64,000 nt of DNA from Eudorina sp. 2006-703-Eu-15. Lineage: Eukaryota; Chlorophyta; Chlorophyceae; Chlamydomonadales; Volvocaceae. A program made the position numbers and the translations under genes. Positions within the stretch are counted from its first letter, which is position 1. Every line of letters starts with the position of its first letter. The notes beneath the pieces were generated by a model. The model was not told the origin of the DNA, did no database searches, and was given only the letters and a program-made list of their open reading frames with translations. This document shows positions 1-11,800 of this stretch, in pieces. The stretch lies in the NCBI GenBank assembly GCA_003117195.1, contig BDSI01000070.1, forward strand, positions 597,795 to 661,794, given 5' to 3'.

Positions 1-524
1 CGATGATGGGAGCCGCGGTGAGGTCGGGCGACGAGGCGGCGACAGCCGGTACGGCAGCGGCGGCGGCGGCCTCCGATGACTGGGCGGGGCTGCTGACTGG
101 GCGGGCGGCGGTGCCGCAGCTGATCTGCCGGGTCGCCGACGCCGCCGGCCGCGGCGTGGTCCGGACCTCCGACCTGCGGCCGCTGCGCCGCGTCTGCTAC
201 CAGATGCTGCTGCTCTGCGGCCCCGCCATGGCGGCCGTACTGCGCGAGGGGGTGCCGGCATGCGGCGGCGGCGCCGGTGTTCCGAAGCCTGTGCAGGTGC
301 TCAACGGGGTGTACGGCACCAAGGGCCTGCATCCGGACCCGCAGCTTATGGCGCTGGTACGCACCGCGAGGGACGGAGCAGCGCCGCTGACGGGCGTGCA
401 CGTGCCGCCGGTGAGGCCGCTGCCGCCACGGGCGTCGTCCTCGTCTTCGGAGCCGTACATGTCCGTCGCCGATCTGTCCCTGCCGCCGCTGAGCGAGGTG
501 CTTGCCCTGGGTCCGAGCAACTGA
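1..524 (+). CDS. 3' end of an unknown Ala-rich protein gene (paralogue of 20471-16780), cut by window edge
   Basis: The reading frame is open from base 1 to a TGA ending at 524 and encodes the last ~173 residues of a protein that I cannot assign to a family. It is almost collinear with the last 173 residues of the full-length gene encoded on the other strand at 20471-16780, with about 13 amino-acid differences and no indel or frameshift, so it is probably a real paralogous gene and not a pseudogene. Recognisable shared segments are DWAGLLTGRAAVPQLICRV, CYQMLLLCGPAMAAVLREG and LNGVYGTKGLHPDP. The apparent Met pair at the left edge is internal (the paralogue continues upstream through it), so this is not the start. 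No signal peptide, membrane segment or catalytic motif is visible in this portion. A TGTAA, the usual volvocine poly(A) signal, lies at 853-857. Confidence 0.75.
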   Translation, partial: MMGAAVRSGDEAATAGTAAAAAASDDWAGLLTGRAAVPQLICRVADAAGRGVVRTSDLRPLRRVCYQMLLLCGPAMAAVLREGVPACGGGAGVPKPVQVLNGVYGTKGLHPDPQLMALVRTARDGAAPLTGVHVPPVRPLPPRASSSSSEPYMSVADLSLPPLSEVLALGPSN

Positions 525-1115
525 GAGCGACTTGCCGGGACTGGGACAGGGACTGCCCACTGCCGTACCCTTAGGGATCATGGCTGGTTGGGTGGGCGCA
601 AGGCGGCCAACTTGTTTCAACACGAAAAGGGGTTGGAGGATGTCCCAGGGAGGTTGTGCGGGCCGCGCTTGGGACGGGGATTGGCCCCTGAGCTGTGTGG
701 TACGCAGGGGTGGTATGACGTCGTGGTATGGCGTGTCAAGGAGCGCATTTGGGGCGTTACTGCTTCCGCACGAAGGAGGCTGGGGACGCTCTGGAGGTTT
801 GCGTCCGAACGCAGGGACGGCTGGGAGGGGCAGGTGCTCGCTGACGTGTGGCTGTAAAAGGAGTACCCCGAGGGCGCTCGTCGCCGGGATGCATGCAGGC
901 GGTGGCGATGTGCGGAGGAGGGAAACAAACCCTGAGTGGGTGCATCGTACGACGCGTGCGGCGGTTAGAGGTGCCTTCCCTGGGTCCGAGGAACTGAGGA
1001 CGACTTCCTGGGACTGCTGGAACAGGCACGGGGACGTGGGCTGCCGTACCATTGGGTATCATGGCAGGTGGGGAACTTGGGATGGGGGCAAGGCGGCTAG
1101 CTTGTTCAACACGGG
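505..1115 (+). repeat. Tandem duplication in the 3' flank of the gene fragment (505-645 and 977-1115)
   Basis: The block beginning at the end of the coding sequence (GGGTCCGAG, AACTGAG, CTTCCTGGGACTG, CAAGGCGGC, TTGTTCAACACG) occurs at 505-645 and again, with many substitutions, at 977-1115, about 470 bases apart. A third copy lies in opposite orientation at roughly 16665-16810, next to the paralogous gene. The tandem copy carries the C-terminal codons of the gene, so it arose by duplicating the gene end plus its 3' flank. Confidence 0.65.
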
Positions 1116-3909
1116 AAGGGGAGAGGGAGGGAGGGAGGGAGCGCCGCGCTGGGGACGGGGCCTGGCTCCGTGGCTGTGAGGGCATTCAGGGGTCGTTAAA
1201 CAGATTGCATGGCGTGAGAAAGATGGAGCGCGTTGGGGGTTAAATTGAAAAAAGAAATAAACCCGAAGAACGAACCCAGGCACACCCAGCACAACTCAGT
1301 ATACTTGCGTGGTGCGGTACCTGCATAGCAATGGAAAGATAGACACCGTGCGCGGGCGCGTGGCGGCGCGGCCGTGCTGCCGCCGGTGCAGTAGCAAGCA
1401 AAATGCGAACCCGACTCAACCCGAAAAGGACAGATACTTTACCGACCTGTGGTGGTGGAAGGGGTAGCCGCGCCGCGAGCTATGTCCGAGGTCATGGCGA
1501 TGCACAGAGGGAAGCCGAGGAACGGAGTGAGCGGGCGCGGTGTGAGAGGGGCAACTACAGTACGGGAACAACAAAAACAAAACGGTATGCGTTGGGGGGC
1601 GTTACTCTTCCCGCACAGAGCGGGCGGGGGCCGCCCATGAGGCGTTTGAGGGCCGGTGGGGGGGACTCTCGAACCGGGGGACGGCTCCTCGGGAGTCGTC
1701 GGGACGGATTGCTGGTGGCCGCCGACGTGCCGACGTGCTGTCAGAGGGCTGCACACGTCCCTCCACACGAAGTACTGCTCACGAGCCTGATGGAGGTACT
1801 GCAGCCTTTCCTTCGGTTGCTCGGTTGATACCGTAAGGCCCGAGAGGGCACCGGAGGCCCCCAGTGCCAGGCTGCGGAGCAATTGATGCAGCGGTGGCGT
1901 CAGTGCCTGTTGGGGCGTTCGTTACATGGACGTGTAAAGTCAAATACTTTGGCCTCACAGCGGCGCCCCCAACTACCTGCACTACGGGCCCCTCTAGCGT
2001 TCCGCCGGTTCACAACACAACACAGCGGGGTGAGTTACGGCGGACGGCCCCCTGTAGGCCCCGCTCCTCTCTCTCTGTGTTTGACGCTTGTTTGACTGCA
2101 TGGTATCCCCCCGGCGGCCACTGGCATCGTCCTCCGCCTCCCCGCTCTGATCTGCCCACAAGGCCGCACCAGACGGATCGGCTGGGGCGGGCAGCCTAAG
2201 GCCCCGCATTGGCAGCCGCGCACGCCATCCCACCCCACCACGCCCCGCGAAGTTAACTCCTGTTGTTTCGGATCACCTGCCTACCGGCGCGAAGCCGGTA
2301 CCGACCCCGTCCGCCTCGAAGTAGCCTGTGCGGCGTATAGTGACTAGGCACCCGCTATTGGCATATAACCTGGCTAGGCTAATCAAAGATAGATAACACA
2401 GGCAGGATGATAGATAGACTGGACCCCTGGGCCACCTTCCAAGCTTCCATGCAAGCCCGCCTTCGCACGCTCCACGGCCGTGGCGGGCCGTATTGGAGCC
2501 TAAGCAACGACAAGCCCGGGGCTGGTGGGAGACACAACTAGAAATGAGAAAAAACCCCAACCGTCGCCCATGCAGCGCCAACTCCCGTCGGAGACCGTCT
2601 CGGCGTGTGATTCGATATTGTGTGTTCGTCGCAACTGTCAACGGTGAGCAACTGGTCAACCGCCAACGCACAATGCAACTGCCATGTAACCTGTGGCCAG
2701 CAACTCCTCACGAACAGGATGGAAGGACATGGGTAAAACCTGACCGCACTGGGCTCATAATAAGCCGGGAGCGGCAGCCCGTACCGTACGCCCGTACGGC
2801 ACGGGCCGTACGTACACTGGTGCGGGCGCCTCTTAGGGTCCTCCTGGCTTGACATCACACTAGACAGCCTTGGCGCGCTTGCCTACTGGCCTGTTTCGCG
2901 TTGGCAACAGCAGGTAGTTCTACGAATGCCTCCCCTCTCCGAAACACCCGACGCCAACGAGCTGTGGTCTGAATCAAGGGCAGCCAGCGACATCAAAGAA
3001 GAGTTCATTCCAAGGAAGCGCCACCAAGCGCGACCCGTCATCGGCCGCACCGCCCTAATCTCACACGACGATCGGCGTCGTACCACCGCCACATTCCAAT
3101 CGCCGTACACACACCCGTACATGGGTGGTTTCGGACGGGTTCCTCGCTAAACACATGTGCATGACGCCTCACAAAACCCTTTTTCACCCCCGGTACGGTA
3201 GGTGTACGTGGCAGGCGGCCCCGCGCATTGCAGCGGCGCTCGAATCCGACAGACCCGACTGGGTTTGTGTGCGTGTGGGTGTGTGTGTGTGTGTGTGGGG
3301 GGGGGGGTCGGAGGTATTGCGCCCCAATCCCCTCACCCGGGGTGTGGATCTGGGCTTTATTCTCAGTCCGACCCTCACCCTACCGACCAGCCAGCAAGGG
3401 TTGCACGAACCCACAAACACAGGCACACAAATACACGCGCACAAACAACAAAAACACACGCACAACCGCGTAACCACGCCAGCGGCGTACGCGAGAGGGA
3501 CTCTAGAGGCAACCATGCAACCATGGAACCCATGAATGGCACCGCACCGGCGTTCGACGTCGCGTCGGCGGCCGTGCGCGCAGCCCACGTCGGTCGGGAA
3601 GCAGCCGGGTCGCCGCGGCGCTCCTGCGTGGGCTCGATCCGACCGTCCGTCCGTCCGCCTAGCCCGCGGTTCGCACACACGGGCCGCGGACGGCAAAACT
3701 ACCTTTCAGCCCCTCTCGTGCGGGGCGATGCTGCAACACGGATGCTGCTACCGTAATCCTACTAGGAATCTAAAATCAGGGCTTCGGAGCGCGATGTGCG
3801 GCGGGCCCGACAGGGCCCGACGGCCCTCATCCCATGGCCACGACCGGCATGGCGCACACCAACTCAAGCCGCCGCTCCCCTCCCCCGCTCACAAGGTGTG
3901 TGCGAGCGC
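525..3909. other. No gene recognised between the fragment and the coiled-coil gene
   Basis: Apart from the 3' duplication described separately, I see no convincing coding frame. The short frames on both strands are GC-rich shadows without conserved motifs. The stretch holds a (GT)n run at about 3264-3297 followed by a G run, and a palindromic GTACGG/CCGTAC cluster near 2776-2820. It is probably the 3' flank of two converging genes. Confidence 0.5.
853..857 (+). promoter_or_regulatory. Possible TGTAA polyadenylation signal
   Basis: TGTAA is the common poly(A) signal of Chlamydomonas and Volvox. This one lies 330 bases after the stop codon at 522-524, on the same strand. It is a five-base match, so chance occurrence is quite possible. 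Confidence 0.3.
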
Positions 3910-6900
3910 TCAGGCGACCGGCCCCGTCCCATTGTACAACGCGGCGCCGCCGTCGCTGCCAAGCGCGCCGCCGCCGACGGCGGTGAGCTTCGCGGTCGCG
4001 GCGGCCACGGCCGCCTTGGTCAGTGCGGCATCCGTCACGAAGTTGGCCTGGCCCATGTGGCCGTGCGCGCCCTCGGTAGAAATTCGGGATCGAGACGGCA
4101 CCGAGGACCCCACCACTCCGCCGCTGGGGCCCCGGCGACTCGCGCGCACCACCACCACAGCTCCGTCGGACGACAGCGCCTCCACCAGCGCCTTACGGTT
4201 GCCTCGCTCCGCCCCGGCAGCACCGACGCCGCCGCCTTTGCTGCCGACGGCCCCGTCGGTGCCATGGCCGTGCGGCGCCTCGCTCGCCGCCGCGGCGGGG
4301 CCGCGGCCGCCACTGAGGGCCGTCGCGCCGCGCTGGGTGCTCTTGGCGCGGGCGGACGAGGCCCGCGTCGGTGGCAGCGGGGGCTGCGACGGCGCACTTG
4401 GATCCCGCGTGGCGGCGGAGGACGGACCATGCTCTGCGCCGGCTCCGGAAGTGGTGGGCCGCCGTACTGATGCCCGTACAGTTGGGCCGCTGGCGGTGTT
4501 GGCACCGCCTTCACTCCGCCGACCGGATGCGGCGGCGGAGGCGGGCGTGGAGGCGCCGTGAGCAGCGGCGGCCGGGGGCGTGGCGGCTGGAATGTTGGAG
4601 AGCGGCGGCCGCGGCGGCGGTGACGCTGACGCCGCCGCCATGTGTTCCTTGATTCCCAGCGGCAGGTTGACGGAGGCGCGGAAACCAGTCTCGGTGGTGG
4701 TGCCGCCACCGCCGCCGCCGCCGTTGCTCTTGACGCTGTGTTGGGTCCGGACGCGTCGAGGCGCTGTGGTGGTAGTGGCGGCTGTGGCGGCGGCGGTGTC
4801 CGCGACCTCGGCTGACGCCGCCGCGGTGGTGGCCGCTGCCGCCGCGGCCGCCACGGCGCCGCCTCCGGAGCTCGCCAGCAGCCCCCGCAGCTGCGCCACC
4901 TCCTGTCGCAGCGCGTCGTTCTCGCGCAGGACGGCGGCGGCGTGGCGCCGCAGGCCGTTGCTCTGCTCGTACAGCTGCATGTTCTGCTCGTCCACTTCCA
5001 TGAGGGCCTCCCGCAGCGCCCGGCTGTCCTCGTGCGCCTGCAGTGTACGACAGATACCATACGTTACGACACAAGCCGATGGGCAAAGCAGCAGCAGGCG
5101 AGATGAGGTGAGGCCACGTGCCTTTCTGTTGCATAAAATGTTGGTCCAGAGCAAAAGCCATCCTCGAAGTGGCGTTCCTGTCTGGTGCGGCGGTGTGCGG
5201 TCGTGTGCGGTCGCGCCGCATGAACGCACCATGTCTGACGTGCGCCCTAGCTAGAACCGAATCACTGAACAGTCTAAACTCCCAACTAGAACCCAATCAC
5301 TGATTCCCCAGCACTACGGTAGCCCCCAGACGACGGCCGCTCTCCCTACCTCCAGGAAGAGCTGCCTCATCTGCTCCAACTGAACCGCCAGGTCCTCGTC
5401 GCCTGGGCCGCCCTCCGCCGCCGCCCCGTCGCAGCCCGCCGCCTGCCGACCCGTCAGCCGCTTCTCCCGCTGCGCGCTGCTGGCGCCGCCGCCGCGCCCG
5501 GAGACGTCCGCCGCGCCCTGGCGCGAGCTCTGCCGCCGGGCCGGGCTGCTGCTGCTGTGGTGCGCCGGCAGCGACTGACTCAGGCGCAGGCTCGCGTTCT
5601 CCTGTTGCTGCTGCTGGCTCGCCTCGGCGGCGGCGGAAGCCGCGGCGGCGGCGGAGGTGGCGATGGCTGCGGCACGACGGGCGTCGTCCAGCTGCTGCTG
5701 TAGCCGCACGACCTGCAGGACAGGAACGTAAAGGACATGAGGATTGCCACTACCGCACCGCGCAGTCGGGCCCTGATTTGTCGCCACGAACCCTCCTTCT
5801 GCCCTGCTCCCTGCCAGCCCCTGCGTATCCCTCCCCCGCTGGCCCGTTCCATAACCGTCATGGTCAAATGTACTACAATTGTTCAACAAATGTACTGTAA
5901 GTCCCCCGTCTCTCGGTGCCAGGCCCGCTCCCTTGTCTCCGAGCCTCCCAACCTCTCTTCACACCCGAAACCGCCCATTTGCCTTGTTCCGGCCAATCCA
6001 CACACACACACACACGCAGGCTGGCCTTGCGGCCACCTCTCCCGACACGCCGGTGTCCGCTGTCTCTCTCAGCCCCTCTCTCCCCTCCCCTTGGCTCACC
6101 GCCTTGCCCAGCTGCGCCGCGTGGTCTGCGTGCCGCTGCGTGCGCTCCTCCACCTCCGACCGCGTCTCCGCCAGCTCGTGCCCCAGCTCCCGACACAGCC
6201 GCACCGCCCGACCCGCCATCAGCTCCGCGCTGTAGCGGGCGGCGGCGTACTGCCGCCACAGAAGCACCACCGCGGACGCCTGGTTGGGCGCCAGCGTCTC
6301 CAGCAGCTGCTCCACGGGGTTGACGTCCTGGGCAGCGGGAGGGTCGGTTGGAATTAGTTGGTCGGCTGGTTACGTGGTTGGCCTGAAACGAGGAGCCGAA
6401 CGGCCGAAGTGTGAAGACTTAATAGGGACATGGGCAAGACTGGCCCCGGCAAACGCGGCCAACCGCCGCTGGGCCCCCTTCACCTTCCGGCCGATGGGCG
6501 GGTAGAGGTAGAAGCGGCCCTGGCTGGCGGGGTTCCAGCGGGGCGGGGCGGCCCACGTGGCCAGCTCCTCCTCCATGTCGGCCAGGGACTCGAGCAGCTG
6601 CTGCTGCAGCTGGTGCGGAGTGAGCGGCGGGGGGCCGCCGCCGGCGCTCTGGCAGGCGCCCGGCGTGGGGGACGACGGGAAGCCGCCTTGCCTGCACCGC
6701 GTCGCAGCACGGGGCGGGGCGTCACGGCCCGGTGATTGTCTTGCGCGGAGATGCCGCATCCATTGCTTGCATGAGTCCCCAGGTTGGTGTTTATATGTTT
6801 AATACGTGCGGCCCATGGTATCAGATCCAGGGCGCGTCACTACCCCTGCCCGCTCCGAAACCCTCTGCCGTCTGCCCCCCTTTACCAACGGCCCCCATCC

Positions 6901-7811
6901 CCGCGCCGCACGGCGCACCTGCCGCTGCTGCGCTGCTTGGCGGCGGCGTCGTCCCGGCTCCCGAGACGGGCCAGGTTGAGCGGTGGCACGTTGGACGGCC
7001 GCACGTACTTGCTGCGAGAGACATGGGGGTGGCGGGGTGGGAGGGAGAGTGGGGGGCGCGGTCGGGTCGGGTTAGGCGGAGAAAGCGGCGCGCCGTGGCA
7101 TTCCATCCCTGCAACCTCCAACCTCGGGACTGCCGCCTCGAGCACCACCCCAAGCACGCCTGGCGCCATCCCGGTCAGCCGACCCCACCTCAGCCTCGCC
7201 GCGAGCGAGCTCGCACTGACCACTGACCTTTGGCCGGCCCCACCGCCGCTGCTGCTGCTGCCCAGCCCCAAGCCAAGACCGCCCAGACTGAAGGAGCGGA
7301 ACGCCTGCGAGGGACGGACGAACACACGGGGGGGAGGGCGGTCAAACGATGAAAAGGGGGTGGGGTGGAGGGGTCCGCAACCAGCAAGGAGGGCAGCGAG
7401 GGCGGTTTCGTTCTTGTCGGCCGGTGCTGTCCTCCCCAGGGAGACGGATGGGCTGCGCATCATGTGACAGCGCGGCCGGTGACGGTGAAGGGGCAATAGG
7501 TGGTTCTGCAGGATGCGCGACGTCCAGGGCGCCGGCGGCTGTAGCAATACGGTAGCAGTCGCGGCGCGGGTTGCGTCACTCACTTCCAGGTTGCCCGCGT
7601 CGCTGGTGCGTGTGGGGTCGGACCTTGGGCTGCCCCAGCTGTGTTGCGTCGGGAGGGCACCGTCCAGGCTGCGCTGCGCCTGCAGCAGATGCGGGCTGGG
7701 GCCGACGTTGCTGCTGATCAGCGGGTTGGCGTCGGGGCCGCCGCTGCCGTCAAACCGCATGGCGTGGGCGGTGGGCGAGGGACGCTGCGATGGTGGCAGG
7801 CCTCGGCCCAT
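3910..7811 (-). CDS. Large coiled-coil protein, seven exons, function unknown
   Basis: Exons (5' to 3'): 7811-7584, 7304-7228, 7011-6919, 6691-6484, 6327-6100, 5712-5350, 5037-3910. All junctions are GT/AG and keep frame (2325 nt, 774 aa, stop TGA at 3912-3910). Residues 1-130 are Ser/Gly/Pro-rich linker. Residues ~150-200 hold a conserved-looking block with GRFYLYPPIGRKVKGAQ, split by an intron after GRK. Residues ~203-278 (VEQLLETLAPNQASAVVLLW, RELGHELAETRSEVEERTQR) are helical. Residues ~279-305, 370-396 and 402-450 (LREALMEVDEQNMQLYEQSN, RENDALRQEVAQLRGLL) are heptad-rich coiled coil. The tail is Ala/Gly/Ser low complexity. I do not recognise a family; cytoskeletal or ciliary structural roles are typical for such proteins but this is only inference. 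An additional first exon at 8451-8414 (ATG in AACATGG context, phase 2) could splice to 7821 and would extend the N-terminus. Confidence 0.7.
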
Positions 7812-7821
7812 CTCGAATGGA

Positions 7822-8841
7822 CTGTGTGCGGCAACAGGAAAGTAATCAGGGAGCAGGTTTCCGACTGCTTAGGAAAACAGATACCGGCATTGGTGAAGCT
7901 CGAGAAGGTTCATACGTCGCTTGCAGAACGGCCGCAAGTTCAACGAACGGTTGGCGAGGTCATTGGGGAGCTCACCTGACGCCAGCAGACATCCGGCCAT
8001 TGCGATCCGCTTGGTCATTTTGTTTCGCCTTCATGCATTAACGAAAATTTTCATCAGGAAATGAGCGACAGGAGGGTTGCAACGTGACACACGGAGTGTG
8101 GCTGTAGCCCGGTCCAACCTGGTTGAGCGGAGTATCAGAAGATGCTGACCCAGGTATGGAGAAGTTGAATTTTTCGCTCTTGAGCTTGCTGCCAGAAAGC
8201 CGAAGCCTGCTCAGATGAGTCGCAGTCGTGAGATATGTCCACAACAGGAGGACCGCCTTTGGAGCGAATAGGCCGTCTGTTATCCCGCCATGCGCTTACT
8301 TATTCAGAAGGTTCTTGATGAGAGCGTTTTGGGTACCGTGATGGTGCGATCCTGAAGGTTGAGCGTTGCAGCTCAACGCTGCCGCTGCAGCAGCAGCTGG
8401 GTGACGTCGAAACCTGCCCACATGCTCATTTGCACATTCGTCGATCTCCATGTTTTCAGAAAATCTCACGTATGATGCATGAATAATTGTCTGGTTGCTG
8501 CCTCGCTGCACTAAGGCGTCAAAGTCAAGGCGCGGTCGTCAGCGCAGGTCAATCATGCGGTTCTGCAAGGTCAGATAATGTCCGTGTTACAGGTTATACA
8601 TATATGCTATGTAAAGAGGACTAAGAGCACAATTGCCCCAAGCCCCATGGAGCATGAAGTACGGCGGTTGACTTCGTTGCGGGTTACAGTTACCCCGGAT
8701 AATCTCAGATGGCGTAGGCAGGTTTATTCCATGAATACAAAGAGCGCTCCAGGTCCTCACGCATACACAGCTTGACGCTTTCCCTTCGTCGCCTTCAGTC
8801 ATCTTTCCTCTTTGCCGGCCACACGCCGTTACCGAGCAGTC
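7822..8841. other. Divergent intergenic region between coiled-coil and dehydrogenase genes
   Basis: About 1 kb separating two genes transcribed away from each other, so it should contain both promoters. It is less GC-rich than the neighbouring exons. The only coding candidate is the 38-nt possible first exon at 8451-8414 on the minus strand. No TATA box or other regulatory motif stands out. Confidence 0.5.
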
Positions 8842-11800
8842 ATGTGTGCGTCGATGATGTACCAGCATCTCCCCTCTATCATTGGGATCGTTGGCGCGGG
8901 GCAAATGGGCGTGGGTAAGTTACAACACCTCCCGACACTTCCGCGATACCTCAAAGAAGTGCCCGTTACTGCAAGAGCTTGCAACTCCGTGTCCAGGAGC
9001 CCTCACGTCGCGCATGATTCGGAGTTTCGGAATCATGCTGTTAACACTGGCGCTCTCGTAGGACATGGAGTTCGCATTCTCAAGCCTTCACGCCCATTCT
9101 CTCGTTTAGTGCACTCGTGCCCAGTATCTATGTGTGTCGGTAGCTTTGCGGAATGGCGATGAACAGTGGCCTGCTCTTCATGTCCAGTGGCAACGACAAT
9201 GCGGCCACCTCGGGGGCTTTGGAGGAAGAACGTCAGAGGGAAGGAAACATCTGTGTCGAACCTTTAGCCTTGTGTTGACATGTTACCTCATTTAAGGCTG
9301 CTCCCTCCATGATCCACCGCTCCTCAAGTGTGCGGAGTGGTCATGCTGGGGCTCGGTCGCTCGCGCCGCTCAGCGCAGGCTGCCTCCCCAGCATCCCAGA
9401 TCCGCCTTGCGCGCATCCACCTCCCATAACTGCGCCCAGCCAAGTGCGAGCGCCCGCCTCCTGTCCTGGCCCCGTGCGTGGCAACCGGAACGTGATCCCT
9501 GTTCCGCGCCCGAACGGGTCCGCTCGGGAAGGCCCTCCGGGGTAGCACCACGCAGCCGAGGGGCGCCAGCAAACTGCACCGCTGCCTGCCTGCGCCCTCC
9601 CCTCCCTGCTTTGTGCGTATGTGTGTGCGGCGGGGCCGGGCGAAGGGTTCTGGCCCGCTCAGCCCACTGCCCTAATTGCAGTATTGCGCAATGGCCACCA
9701 GCACTCGGGAGGTCGCCCTGCTCCGCTGCGACCCAGATGGGGCCCTGCTCGGGGTATCCGGGAGGGAGAGATGCTCCGAAACCGCGAGGGACCACGCATG
9801 GCGCCGCACCCAGCCGGCGATCCCGAACCGGTGTCTGTGCAGCACCGCTGCGCCCCGGCGCCACCCGCCACCACCCCGTGCCTCCATTGCCGGGGGTTAC
9901 CGGCCCGCTGCTCTACGTGCCCGTATGGCCTCCTGACCGGCCCTGGCGCCGGGGCGAGGCCCTGGCGCCGGGGCGCGAGGTCTTGCCAAAGTCACGACCG
10001 CATATATAAACCCACCGCGCTCCGGCCCCGCCCCCGTCCTCGCCCACGTCGTCGCGCCCTCCGTGTGGGTTTGTGTTTGTGCGCCTTGTGTGTGTCCTGA
10101 TCAGGCATCGCGCAGGTGGCGGCCCAGCGGGGCCTTACGGTGCTGCTGAACGACGCCAACGCCTCCGCCATCGAGCGCGGCATCGCGGGGCTGCAGAAGT
10201 CCCTGGAGCGGTTGGTCAAGAAGGGCAGCGTCACGCCGGATGACGCGGCGGCCACGGTGGGCCGCATACACACGTCGCACGGCAGCCTCGAGGTGGGGCA
10301 CTGGAGGGGGAGGGAGGGGGGTTCAGGAGATTGGTAGACATATTCATACTGCGCTGCTGCCAGAGCAAATATCCGATAAAGACTCACTGGGGTATTGGGG
10401 GGGTACTGGGGGGTACTGGAGGGGGTACTGGGGGGAGTACTGGGGGGGACGGGGCTCAGCAAATGGGTGGGGTTGGATACGGGCGTCGCTTGAAGCTGAC
10501 CGCACCCGAGGTCTGCTATCGGGCCGGGTGCGGTGGTGATAGCGGGGCGGCAAGGTTGGAGTTGCTGAGGGGGCGGTGCCGTACGAAGTGCGGGGGGAAG
10601 GGAGGGCACGGCGCAAGCTGCGGGGAGGGTGGCGGCTGCAGGGCGGGCGCGGCTTGCTGCCGCGGACCTGGATGTGGGTCCATGGCTGCCTCTGCGGCCC
10701 TGCGCTGCGCCGCACTGCACTGCACTCACGCCGCCTCATCGCGCCTTGGGGCCGTGCCGCCGCCTCCTCAGGCGCTCCGCGGGGCGGACTTCATCATCGA
10801 GGCGGTGGCGGAGGAGGAGGGCACCAAGAAGGAGGTGTTCAGGAACCTGGACAGGGTAGGGGGGATGGGGGCACCGGAGGCGGGGAGGGGGGCCGGAGGC
10901 CGGGCCCCTGGTGGCGGCCACAGATGCGGATGGTTAGTGCATGGAACCATGGATTGCATGCTGCGGTTTCGCACCGGTATCGACCGCCCCGCCCCACCGC
11001 TCGCTGCTGGGTCGTGGGCCGTCTGGGGCCGGCCAGCCTGAGTGCTGACGACCCGTGGGGACCCCCCCGCCTCTCCGGACCGCGGCACAGTTCCGTCTCG
11101 GCTCCCGCGCCGCCGCCGCGCTCCACCTCCGTCCACCCACACCAGCCCCCAGTTCCTTTGCATCTTTTTGTAATGGCCACTGCATGCTCAACGCCACCCG
11201 CCAACCCAGGACTGGGATTATCCTTCGTTTGAATGCCGGCACCCGCCACGCCATCCCTTTTTGATCCGCCACCGGGCACCGCCCTTCACTCCGCCACCCC
11301 CTTTCACTCCGCCACCCCCTTTCACTCCGCCACACACACACGCACCCAGGTCACCCGCGTGGGCACCATCCTGGCCTCCAACACCAGCTCCATCTCCATC
11401 ACCCGGATCGCATCAGCCACCAGCAAGCCGCACCGAGTGGTGGGGAGGGGGTGGGTGGGTAAGGGGGGGCGGGCTGGTGGTGTTGACGAGGGGAGCGGAC
11501 GGGAGGGGACGACGGAGGCGCGTTTTGCGGCGTCGTTGTCGTTTGATGCATGCCACTGGAGACCCAGGTGAGATGGGTCAGCGCCGGGGGGATGGAGCGG
11601 GTCGGGGCTGCTGCGGCAGCGGCGGGGATGGGGCGGTGTCAGACGGGTTGGGGCGGGCGCCAGGCGGGTGCAACCAGCGAGCCGGGCCGCGGCACGTTGT
11701 CTGAAGGGGCGACGGGGTGTGTCTGTGGTGGACCCGGTGGTCTGCAGGGAGGGCTGAGCAAGGGGTTACGGGTTACGGGTTACGGGAGGAAGGGGCAGGG

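Larger units (their letters stand above)
1..970 (+). repeat. Left arm of a gene-sized inverted duplication
   Basis: Bases 1 to about 970 match the reverse complement of about 16490-17303. Base 1 pairs with 17303, homology runs through the coding end and 620-710, and a more distal block (899-965) matches 16490-16560. The stretch in between is shorter in the right arm. Homology continues beyond the left edge of the window, because the paralogue's upstream exons are at 17303-20471. Confidence 0.7.

Noticed and set aside
3536..4561. Long plus-strand frame (over 300 codons) antisense to the coiled-coil gene
   Set aside because: It mirrors the GC-rich last exon of the minus-strand gene, has no conserved motif and no plausible splice partners; the minus strand has coiled-coil motifs and in-phase introns.
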